From assembly GCA_037976565.1 (NCBI GenBank), contig CP137670.1, forward strand, positions 18,587,744-18,651,743: a DNA stretch of 64,000 bases, written 5' to 3'. This DNA comes from Mesocentrotus franciscanus. Its lineage: Eukaryota > Echinodermata > Echinoidea > Camarodonta > Strongylocentrotidae. Below, piece by piece: positions 26,201-36,128 of the stretch. Under the pieces are notes generated by a model. The model was not told the origin of the DNA. It made no database searches and saw only the letters and a list, made by a program, of their open reading frames with translations. The translations under genes were made by a program, and so were the position numbers. Every line of letters starts with the position of its first letter. Position 1 is the stretch's first letter.

Positions 26201-26390
26201 CCCATTAAGATGATAAGCCTGCTGGAGCTTGGATCAGACAAGGTATAAAATAATTAATACAATGTACTTGTAATGTAGACTTGTGCTCATAATTCAATAA
26301 TACTTGGTAAAGTATTGGACATAAAACGACCAAACAACTTGGACCAGAGAATGTACTGGAACATAATGCTACTGAAACGTACGAAATGTA
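23250..26390 (+). repeat. Duplicated segment flanking the receptor gene, copy 1
   Basis: Matches sequence on the other side of the receptor gene: 35385-35995 directly, 36128-39750 in inverted orientation, and 39893-40010 plus 47720-48020 directly. Anchors include CAAGGAACTTTGGTAT, GGTAAGAGTATGC, GTAGATGCATCAAGG (inverted) and GATAAGCCTGCTGGAGCTTG. No coding sequence recognised. Confidence 0.7.
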
Positions 26391-28061
26391 GACTTATATT
26401 TCATCTATATTTACATTTTATTTTCAATCTTAATCACAATTGCGATATTCCTTTGCGTAATCTTTTACTAGTCAACGAAGAATGACAAATATCTATGTTA
26501 GATCTATGATTTCCTACATGACATGTGTTCCATTATAGTTTATTGGGGGTTCCTATATTAGCACACTTGCTCATATGAAGTGTAGCAGGTATATTCCTGT
26601 TTAATGAACAATATTACAAAGTAAAACTAAATGGAAGATTTAACTTGTGCCTAAAATTCTGCTTTCTATGGCCTATTTCTAGTATTAGTAAGAAGTAGTA
26701 CCAAGTAGAATTAGTTTATTAAAACAAAAAGAAGGAGTAGACTACATAGAAGTAAACATAATTGTGGACTAGGGGTCTACTCTTAATCAACAACAAATGA
26801 ATTATCAACATGAAATGCACAATTTAGAAAAAAATCTCTGATATGACAACTTTGACAGCCACGCTGGACCCACACAAAATCTAAACATTCAATTTAGAAA
26901 ATCCTTATTTTTTTATTTATATATATTTTAATAATTAAGGTCAAGGTTTACATTTAAATGAATACCGAAATAGGGTTTGGCGTTGTTTGATTATCAATGG
27001 TCACAGATAAATTTGGTCTAAAGTTGGCACGCCGCGCATGGGTACGATGATGCAACTGAGCAAACTACTTGCATGGATGAGCCAATTAAGTGAGTCCATA
27101 TCCACTAAAGATTTTAACAAGAATTAATCAGCTTGGATGATGAAAGAATGAACTAAATCTTTTTTCATATAACATTTTAAGGTGTAACGTTAAATTTGGA
27201 TTTAAATTCAATCGATGATTGGTGAATTAGATTCATGATGACGATCGATTCTTAAATTTAACCTGATTAGAAAGTTTGATCTTCATGCTGATGAGCACCG
27301 AAATTCCCCGGTGTGGCCCTGTCAGAACCCCGGGGCCCTAACTGGAGTACCAGGGTGACATGACGGCAAAATGCAGTCAAACTACCTCATGACGATGGGA
27401 ATCAAAATGTAATTTCAAGAGAAATATGTTCCTACCCTTTTCCCAAAAATCTTTTGGGAACTCTCAAAATGTGAAGAAATTACCGTAGATCACGAAGACT
27501 ATTACAGCTTTTTCAAAATAAACGACTAAATTCACTTTAAAATCTACTCATATTTTAATCATATTCACCCTTTGTCAATGAACTAAATCTTCTCACTTTA
27601 CGATACTTTCGATAAAATACATATTCATGTAGTGCACAGCCAATCAGATTGCCGCCTAAGGTGCTTATTTCGACTTCAAACGATCCAAAAGACGCGGAGC
27701 CTAATCCCATTCGTGTAATGGTTTCCGCGCGTGCAGCTTTCCGTCTAGTAATTATATTTAAACGTCTTTGACTTTGGTGCACACACACACACACACAAAC
27801 ATACACACACGCGAGCGAATCACCACCACCACCAGCAGCTCCCGCGGCGCCTATGTATATCAATAACCCACATTACTAAGCTCCCCACAGTGCTAAGAGG
27901 ACAATTCCCTGGCTGGCATCATTACCTTTAGCATTCTCATCTTCATCACTGAGTGATGAGGAACATTCGTTCGCTCATAGGGCCTGCTCCATTGTACCCA
28001 TGTATTCGTCTCTAATCAGGATTGCTCTACCAACACCTTACTTGAGCTTTAATTCGTTAAC
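26391..28061. other. Intergenic sequence upstream of the receptor gene
   Basis: No gene recognised. The part from 27640 to 27860 is richer in G+C and CpG than its surroundings and lies 200-400 bp before the putative first receptor exon, so it could hold the promoter, but no TATA box or initiator was identified. Confidence 0.3.
27779..27810. repeat. (CA)n microsatellite
   Basis: About 15 CA dinucleotides with two interruptions. Confidence 0.85.
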
Positions 28062-28114
28062 ATGAAGAAGTTTGTCATTGGTCTTTTATCTTTGTTTTTT
28101 CATATTCCATTGTG
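28062..28114 (+). CDS. Receptor exon 1 (putative signal peptide)
   Basis: Encodes MKKFVIGLLSLFFHIPL, a convincing signal peptide, and ends at a consensus donor GTAAGT. It leaves two bases of a codon, whereas the next exon needs one. Joined literally, the frame gives a stop after two codons. A missed small exon, another donor, or a one-base assembly error must be assumed. Confidence 0.4.
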
Positions 28115-31100
28115 GTAAGTAATAAAAAAAAGAAACTGATATGCATATACTGATTTATTGTCCAATTCCTTGCGTTAAGGATATGTGACGGAGAGATGGG
28201 GAGGGAAGGGGGAGAGAGAGAGGGGGGTGGTGGTAAAGAGGAAAACGAATTGGTTCAGGAAAAAAGAAGGAATAAAGATGATGAGCATATATGGAGATAT
28301 ACCTGGGCCCCGTCTTACAAAGAGTTACGATTGATCCAAATCAATCGTAAGTCCTCCAATCAATCGCAAGTTTGCAGTCTCCTATCTCTTATGTACATAG
28401 TTGCGATTGATATCAATCGCAAATAAGTTGCGATTGATATCAACTCTTTGTAATACGGGGCCCAGGTGTAACGAAAAGCAAATAACTTTTGTCATTTCGC
28501 ATGTGTCTTTTTTGTTGGGGGGACGCGGGGGCGGTTAAGGTAAGATGAACAGATACATAGCCCTATTTACATTATCATCATCAACACACCTTTGTTGTGG
28601 CGTTTTGTTTCGATATTCTTAGAAATGGAAGTCCATAAACGAATGTTGATCGACACATCTATTAAGTATTATTTCAAATTTTGAGTAATCACAAAAGGCA
28701 TTACGATGAGGGAAAACATGTTATGTCGATTTTCGGGGAAAAGTATCATCTAAGCTGTTTAAAGAAGCTGGAGTGAGACCGGAGTTACAACTTAATGTAC
28801 ATCCTTCGAGTTCGAAGTTTTCAAGATCTCTCCTATCATGCCTATATACTTCAATGTGATAATGATAGGCCTTCGTTGATACGTTTTTGCCCGCCTCTTG
28901 TTTTCCTTCAAATTAATGATCGATACCAAGTGGAGGTTTTTAGCGTTGCTTAAACCTGTAATAAAGTTCACCCTTTAACGAATCTAGCATCGTGATCATC
29001 TCTTATTTTGAGTGTTGAACTTTCTTTAAGTTGTATGCGTTTAGATCCGACATCAAATTTGAGATCGAAATCCTCCGAAATTCTGTGCATATTGTATTTC
29101 TATTTTGGCACATTGGTAGTATAGAATTTTCCTTTTAGATTGTTTGTTACCTTCATACCATTTCGGAGAATGTAATCAATCATAACCTAAAAGTAAAAAC
29201 AAAAATTTTCAATAATGGTCTGAGATTGGGATTTTTTATTTGCATCCGCGTACCGTTGCGGTAGACAATCTGATATAGAGACATCTTTAACAATAAGACG
29301 TGAGGGGCCCCTTGACTAAACAATTATCATATACCTCGTGTGATTTAGCTTTTATTTCCAATTCACATATTTTGTTCAATGATATTTGCAATCTCAATTA
29401 CACACGATTCCATTATTGTTTAGGTGCTGAAACGCGCACAGGGAATGGAAGCCATCGAGGTGAAGAAGGGCGCCTCATACGTCATCTACTAGATACTGAA
29501 TATGACGTCAGAGAAAGACCTTTCGTCCAAGATGGCGGACCAGTTCTCCTTAACTTGACCCTTCATCTTAAAGCAATTTCAGATCTCGTAAATGCCACGT
29601 TTTCTATCAATCCCATAGGCAATGCGGCCAATTATGATGTAATGGTCGGAATACTCTCTTTGTTGTGTACTAAAATGGCGAAAAACGTATATTTTCTTTT
29701 AATTTATTTGCCGAACATTATTGAGAACCAATATTCCAGTATAATCATGTTTTTGCGAAGGGATAATACAAACAAATAAGCTTCGTATTTTATTTTCAAT
29801 AAATTGGTGTACAGGCCTAATCACAAAATAAACTAAGCTATACCTATTGGAATGTGAAATGACTGATATTGATGCAAGGTTTATAGCATTGCCATCATTG
29901 CTGTTAATTCATCTACTGATTATGACAGTTACTTCAGTCAGAAAAGCGCGTAACCCTTCATTACTTGACAATTTTGAATCATGGAGATAAAAAAGAGTAT
30001 AATTATATTCCAAAATATCTAGTACAAAAATTGCGTCGGAAAAGATTATATAGCTAGGTATTAGCTCCGTCCTATGGTATGTACATTTCTGAATTGTTCT
30101 AATATTCTTAATTCGTCATTCTCTAGGATGCCAGAACTCAGATTATGTCGGGTTTTTCATGGTTTGTCATGGTAAGTGTTCATATTCACCAAATTCTAAA
30201 TTAAATCCAGTCACATATTACCGGATTAAAATGTCCCCAGCGTAATGATTTAACTCAATCGATTTAAACATAAGTGTAATAATATGAACAGGAGTGTAGT
30301 CCATGAATTGTAAACAAACAAAAAATATAAACATTTCCTAACTTTTACAATTAACGGTTATCCTAACCCTGATTCTTCTTGACTTTCGTAACATTATGTA
30401 AAAGTTAATGGAATATCTTCTGAAATAAAAAGAAACATGATTATGTTAAAATCTCATCTTTTCTCCCATAATAATACATGAATATAAATGAAGAGTGGCA
30501 TACATCTTTCTCTTCTTCTCATATCCGTTCCCTGTCGCACATAATGCCTGTTAATTAAGTAGATATTCTGCACATTTAATTTTGTAATTCCAAATGTAAT
30601 TGACATCATCATTCTCTTTCAGTAAGAAATATATTACGTTTACATTGTATCATCTTGGAAACGAATAGTAGCAAAAAGTCAATACATACTCATGGAACAG
30701 CATACTCGGGAAGTCCGATCAATATTTATATTCTTGTGTCTCTGATTAGTCTAGCACCTTTTTGAAAAAATGCTCAGTGCACAAAAGCTCTGGGGCCTTC
30801 CTTGAATCCACTCCCTTTGCTTTTTGTTAAATAGGCTTTTCTTCTGGTTGGAATATGTTGATAGTGGTATCACTGGAAATCTTATTGAATCATATGTGAA
30901 TATAAAACACTCGTCACTAACGTAAAAACAAAATAGAGAGCCAAAGTTTTGTTGGAAAGGACAGAAGTTAACATATATTTACAAACCAAAAATAAATGTT
31001 TAGAAAAAAAGTATCATATAGGCAAAACACACTAATATACCAAATGAGTTTGATATGATAAGAAAGCTAATGAAAAACTCTACAAATTTGTCACACAACA

Positions 31101-34100
31101 TTTATCTTCAAAATATTCAAGTAAAAATGTATAGCCTTCTGAAATTAGAGATACCTTCTTAACGCAGAAAAAAGTGCACGCTGCAACGCACAGGGGGTTT
31201 ACGAGCAAACGCACAAAGAAATTATTTTTAAATCTTGATTTACGAGAATGAGTATGCTACTAATCTATACCGATGAGACCTTCCATGTTTTCCTACTCTG
31301 CTATAGGACTGGTACGATGATAGGCTGACTTGGGATCCTAAGGACTATGCTGGCATAGGATCTTTTACTGTCAACATCGATCAAACATGGTCACCAAAAT
31401 TATACCTTCAAAACAGGTAAGTATAATCTCAAATAATCGCAAAATATTGACACTACTACTATTCCATGAACCATTATTCCTTGGCAGGGATTGGTTGCCC
31501 GAATCGTCCGTCTCCTCCTTTTCCAGTTTTAGTCGCTGTCAGAAGTAGTTTCCTCATATCTCTTTAAATGTTATCCTTCCAACGAGTTCTGAACCTTCCT
31601 CCTTCTCTGTTTCCTTCTACTGCTCGCGTCATAATGTCCTTGTTTTCCTTCATCAACCCTCTCCAAGTGGCCAAATCATCTCAATCCCATCTCCCTATAT
31701 ATAACTTTTCCCCAGGATTTTAGCTAACTTCAGCTCTTTTGTTCTTTTTCCTCGTTCATTCTCCTCTTCAAAATAGAAATACTAACGGTTAAAATTAACT
31801 TGAAACAACACCCCGACATCCCCCACATAAAAGGCCAAATGCATGACTGGCCCACGCAGGCCTATAGTTGAAATTGAAAAAACCTAACAGTATAAACAAC
31901 CAAAACAAAAAAGAAACACACAATATGTCTGCCAGACTGAGTGCTATACAAGAACCCACTATTATCAGTATTCATGAAATCACAGACATAAAGTTTGAAA
32001 TAACCTACTTCTAATCATATAGCAGTGATATCAAATCCATTTTATTATATATTTCATTATTCGAATATACCTAGTATACTTGACCAGCCGGTGAACCCTA
32101 TTCAAGATGACGTCACTCAAACGTATATCAGCTATGACGGACAAGTACATCTAGAATCACCATTGTTACATCATACATCTTGTGACATGGAACTTCGCAA
32201 GTTCCCCTTTGACGAACAGGAATGCTGGTAAAATCTTTTTCATTTTAATTTATAATAGGTTTTAATAGAAAAAAAGGAAGCGGGAAATAAATGCTGTTAT
32301 AAGCAGATTTGCTTTCGATAAACTTTAAGATTAGCTTTCAATAAGACTCATTTCTTCTCGTTAATCTCCACAATACTTCATATTAACTTGTTGTTGTTGA
32401 TATTTATTCTATTTATATCGTAATTGGATATTCTATTATTTGTTTAATGTCCTTGCTGTTCATGAATATGTTAAATAAAAAAACTGTACTGAACTAAATG
32501 GAATTGGGAAAATTCTGTTTCACATACTCCATCAATCGGTATAGATTCCTCACAGGAATTTTGCTGTGCATGGATTAGTCAAGAGCTCTTAACGTGATCT
32601 AACACAACCACACGAGAAAAGCAATTTCTTCGCTGTCTTGCGCCTGATTATTCAAAGTAAGATAACTACTATACAATTAACACATATTTAGTACTTTATT
32701 TCATCAGTTATTGTTCAAGTATCTTTCTTTTTTCAAAAGGTTGCGATTTACAATGCAAAACGCACCAATCCACCTAGTGAGAGTTGACTCAAGTTCTGTT
32801 GTTGCCGGTCGCCGAGAGATCAGCTCTGAGTGGGACATCATTAGTACCGCCACACGTTCTGAGTTTGTCTCCTTTCAACCAAACATCACTTATGAGATCA
32901 TGGAGATGAGTTTCAAGCTCCGTAGACTGCCAAGGTTCTACATTGAACATTTGACGTCACCAATAGCTTTCCTCAGCTGGTTGTCGATTATTATTTTCAC
33001 CATTCCCGCCAAAAGTGGAGAGCGCCTCTCGGCCGCCATCTCTCTAGTTCTTGGTCTGACGGTGTTCCAGATCATCGTTACAGACAACCTGCCCAAGAAC
33101 TCTAGAGGTAATCATTATTTTATCACCCAATCAAGAGTATCAGACAGAGAAGCGATCCAGTAGGCATATAGCGTTTCTATAGGGGAGTTTGGGGCTGAAG
33201 CCCCCCCCCCCCCGAAAGTGAAAAACAAAAATGTTAATAACAAAGTAATATAAGCGAGGCACATGTAGAAAATGAATGCAAGAACCCCCTGCCTCCCCTA
33301 ATAGCGAGCCCCGGTTAATTTTGGGCGCGTATTCGGTTACCCTTGACAGTGTTTTAGAATAAAGTTTTAATTGGCGTGTCATTCCCAAGGGGTTTGACGC
33401 ATTTTGCGCGAAGATCGTCTTCCTGCGTAGAAAATATGCAAGGAAAGCTAAAAGGGCGATCCTCCCAAAAAAATTAATTAGTCATCAAAATACACTAGAT
33501 AAGCATGATAACAATACATATGTACCTGTTTTCGGGTAGGCCTTTACCCGCTGCCCCTATAATTATTATGATGTGATGGTTACCTGAATACGTTATATTT
33601 CAAAATTCAGTTGGGGCTACACCCCCTCACTCCCCGCCTCATGTGTCTATACATATTTTCTGTAAGGTTCTGTTTTACCGATCGGTCTCTGTGTCCCATT
33701 ATGATATTAATTAAAATAGACGAAATGTTACATTGGATAGTTTTTCATTCATTCTTTAGGAGAAGCTGCCGTGATAACTGAATATGTGAGCCAATGTTTT
33801 ATCATCACCATAGTCGTCACCATCATGTCCGCCATTGTTATCAATCTCAGTCATCGGGAAGGCGAGATCAACAACAAGTTTATCCGCAGTGTCTTCTTCA
33901 ACCACCTTGGACCATGGTGTTTTGTGGGTGGGGGAGGGTGTGGCGGGAAGAAGGCTTCGGGTTCTAATCCCAATGAGAGCTGCAAAGCTGGAGGTCTGGA
34001 GATGAAGGATATTGCAGGTTAGCCTTTTGCCGAGAACCAGCTCTAAACCTTTTACAAATCGTCATTATTAGGCCCTATGCATCTTTCAATAGACCTACCA

Positions 34101-35243
34101 AAAAAGTCCTCAGAAACCACACTAAACTTTCTAAAGTTCAAAAGTTCACCAAATATTTGTAATGGAAAAGGACGTACCGTTGCACAGACTGTTCAACTGT
34201 CAAAATACTTCAAATCTGTAAATTCAAATGGCCATCCACTTGTAATAGATAATGCTATCCAGATCTAGTTATACCTAAAGATTTTAATCACGTTTAAAAA
34301 AAAAATCATGGTGAGCAGAGAGGCTCCTTTGCAAGGGATGTTCCGGAAGTCGCCGGTGCGTCCTACTTAGCCTCTATACATGACCTGTTTAAATATAATT
34401 TCAGAAGTTTAATGAATGGAATACACAATTAAAATCGGAAGCGTAGAATATCTAATGCAATACAGAATTTGATTATATATATATTTGTCATTACATTGAT
34501 GTTTTGTTTGTCTCTTAGCACAAACACGGTCGTCTGATGATCAAACTTTGCCACAGCGGGATGGTAGGGTGAATGGAAAGTCAACGAGTCGATTCGACGA
34601 ACAAGCAAGATCTGAGGTAGTGATATTAATCGGAACTAGTTTCTAGATAGTGATATTGTCAATTTTCTAATAGAGGCCCATCGAAAAATAAGAGAAAAAT
34701 TGGGCTGCAATATCACTGATCAAGACTTAACATTATCAACAATTATACACAACTCAATCCAGTATAATTAACAACAAATTAATGTGTATATCAATATTAG
34801 TTAGCAATCTGGATTGATATAGCGATTGACACAAATTATCGTCTCTAAATGCTTAACATGTTATTACCCTGGTCGCCGGATTCATTCACGAGTAATGTGC
34901 ACCATCTCCACGCCTTGTGGAGTATTCCTACCTAACCTTTGGATTTATTTCTGTTATGTTAAGATGTTTTAAGGAAATAATAATAATTAATGACTTTGTA
35001 CATTTAATCATTACGTTTCTTAGTACAAAAGACATAGAAATCTCAAAATTGTTTTGATTTGTTTGAAATATTAACTTTAAATACCTGAATATATTAACCA
35101 TGGAAATCGTATATTTCTGTTTTAAACAGTTGCCTCAGATACATGATTTCAAAGTACTTGCCCGCATCTTGGATCGCCTCTTCATGTTAGCAACTTTGGT
35201 CTCACTGACCACCATCACTGTCGAATTCTTGATGGAAATGTAA
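28062..35243 (+). CDS. Nicotinic-type Cys-loop ligand-gated ion channel subunit (multi-exon gene)
   Basis: Eight exons join in frame: 29424-29587, 30127-30171, 31307-31416, 32075-32227, 32740-33107, 33760-34017, 34519-34616, 35130-35243 (TAA), each with AG/GT boundaries. A putative signal-peptide exon lies at 28062-28114. The product is about 450 residues, normal for the family. Exons of 45 and 110 nt equal classical nAChR exons 3 and 4. Seen: a Cys loop CDMELRKFPFDEQEC; M1 ending FTIP; M2 from GERLSAAISLVLGLTVF with Glu at -1' and Leu at 9' (cation-channel type); M3; a short cytoplasmic loop; M4 near the C-terminus. Oddities: the WxPD motif is WSPK, the loop B Trp is Gln, and loop C lacks the adjacent Cys pair. 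It is probably a plasma-membrane pentamer subunit of non-alpha or divergent type; the agonist is unknown. Introns contain no other recognisable gene. Confidence 0.85.
28303..28466. mobile_element. MITE-like element with about 25-bp terminal inverted repeats
   Basis: Starts CCTGGGCCCCGTCTTACAAA and ends with its near-perfect complement TTTGTAATACGGGGCCCAGG. The interior repeats TTGCGATTGATATCAA-like blocks, themselves inverted. TA flanks the left end and TGTA the right, so a TA target is possible. It lies in the first intron of the receptor gene. Confidence 0.7.
29424..29587 (+). CDS. Receptor exon 2 (N-terminal helix)
   Basis: 164 nt: 2 nt plus 54 codons. Contains EGRLIRHLLDTEYDVRERPF, the usual N-terminal helix and following RP of nAChR subunits, and an N-glycosylation sequon NLT. 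It ends in phase 0 before GTAAAT. Confidence 0.85.
30127..30171 (+). CDS. Receptor exon 3 (45 nt)
   Basis: Encodes DARTQIMSGFSWFVM, phase 0 at both ends. The Trp is the loop D Trp (W55 of alpha7). The length of 45 nt is diagnostic of nAChR exon 3. Confidence 0.88.
31307..31416 (+). CDS. Receptor exon 4 (110 nt, loop A)
   Basis: Begins DWYDDRLTWDP and ends TWSPKLYLQN plus two bases. The family motif WxPD has Lys for Asp, and the loop A Tyr region is LQN rather than LYN. 110 nt equals nAChR exon 4. Confidence 0.88.
32075..32227 (+). CDS. Receptor exon 5 (Cys loop)
   Basis: The first base completes Ser with exon 4. Contains the 13-residue Cys loop with FPFD. Ends in phase 2 inside a Trp codon that exon 6 completes. 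Confidence 0.88.
32740..33107 (+). CDS. Receptor exon 6 (loops B and C, M1, M2)
   Basis: Codes for the second half of the ligand-binding domain, a sequon NIT, M1 and M2. The position of the loop B Trp (seven after the second Cys-loop Cys) is Gln, and no adjacent Cys pair occurs between EWDII and M1. The M1-M2 linker is PAKSGERLS. Confidence 0.9.
33760..34017 (+). CDS. Receptor exon 7 (M3 and start of cytoplasmic loop)
   Basis: Joins exon 6 in phase 1 to give NSRGEAAVITEY, then a hydrophobic M3 ending in AIVINLSH. The loop has the usual FIRSVFFNHLGPW (MX helix) and a Gly/Cys-rich patch. Confidence 0.85.
34519..34616 (+). CDS. Receptor exon 8 (cytoplasmic loop)
   Basis: 98 nt of charged, low-hydrophobicity loop sequence (RSSDDQTLPQRDG). 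Its flanks are TCTCTTAG and GTAGTG, and the phase fits both neighbours. Confidence 0.75.
35130..35243 (+). CDS. Receptor exon 9 (M4 and stop)
   Basis: 38 codons including TAA. An MA-helix-like LARILDRLFMLATLVSLTT passes into M4, and the protein ends VEFLMEM. No poly(A) signal was found before the downstream repeat begins near 35385. Confidence 0.88.
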   Translation: MPQIHDFKVLARILDRLFMLATLVSLTTITVEFLMEM

Positions 35244-35384
35244 AATACTTCTATGATAATCAGAGATGTACGAGGCCGGTGAGAGGGTGGGGGCAGAGTT
35301 CAGCCCCCGGGAATTTAGAAATCATCAATATTCTGACAGCGGGCGGTGAGGTAGTCTCTGTGTAACTTGTATACAACCTTATGC

Positions 35385-35995
35385 AAGGAACTTTGGTATC
35401 ATTATTACTATTTATTTTCTTTATTCATTACTATATCTGAACATTTTTAACTCCCATAATTAGTTTTTAGATAAAATAACACTCTCAGAATTGTTAAATT
35501 ATTCGTAGAATGTAATTGTCAAAGTTTCAAACTGATCTCAAAGTAAAACATGTGGAATAACATTCTAGAACAAAACTAGATGAAAATGGCTGTACAGAAG
35601 CTGACAGATAAAAATGTTTGCCTTATTTTGTGACATGTCATTATCGGTAATAATATGATATAATTATAAGAAACAAAGAAGACAATAGAAAAAAAAATCT
35701 CCCTCTTGCCCCCTCAATGCATACGAGGAATTATTTATTTATTCTTCATAACAATTTTTCTTACTCGTTTGGACTTGAACAAAATGCCCTTTTCCCCATG
35801 AGTTTAGCTGAGGATCCTTCCCCCTTGTCAACTGTCCCCCCCCCCTTAGAGAATACACTGGCTCTGCCCCGGTAAGAGATTATTGGTGCATGGGATAAAT
35901 GTGCATGTGCATGTGCAATGTACAGATGGATTTATATAATGGTTATTGATAATTGTTAAAGAATGCATTGGTAAGAGTATGCAGTAGACGAATTT
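35385..35995 (+). repeat. Duplicated segment copy 2, direct part
   Basis: Matches 23250-23800 and then 24290-24355 of copy 1 in the same orientation, with the intervening 500 bp missing. It also forms an inverted repeat with about 38950-39750. Confidence 0.65.
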
Positions 35996-36084
35996 TTTTT
36001 TTTACCACCTTCCCCCTTGAGCGCCAGGGGAGGGGGCCCATATTCATTTTTTCTTCTTCCAAAAAGGGTGTTTTTACCTGTTTT

Positions 36085-36128
36085 TGTTTCTAGGGGTGGG
36101 GCCCAGGCCCCGCCCCTGGATCCGCCAC
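36085..36128. repeat. GGATCCGCCAC repeat end at the inversion breakpoint
   Basis: CCCCGCCCCTGGATCCGCCA, the complement of the end seen at 3876. It sits exactly before the inverted block of copy 2. Confidence 0.45.

Noticed and set aside
27555..27863. 102-codon minus-strand frame
   Set aside because: Built largely on the CA microsatellite and a Gly-rich run; no domain.
29300..29423. Open frame extending receptor exon 2 to the left
   Set aside because: No ATG in frame; it crosses the acceptor TTGTTTAG, and the residues lack a signal peptide.
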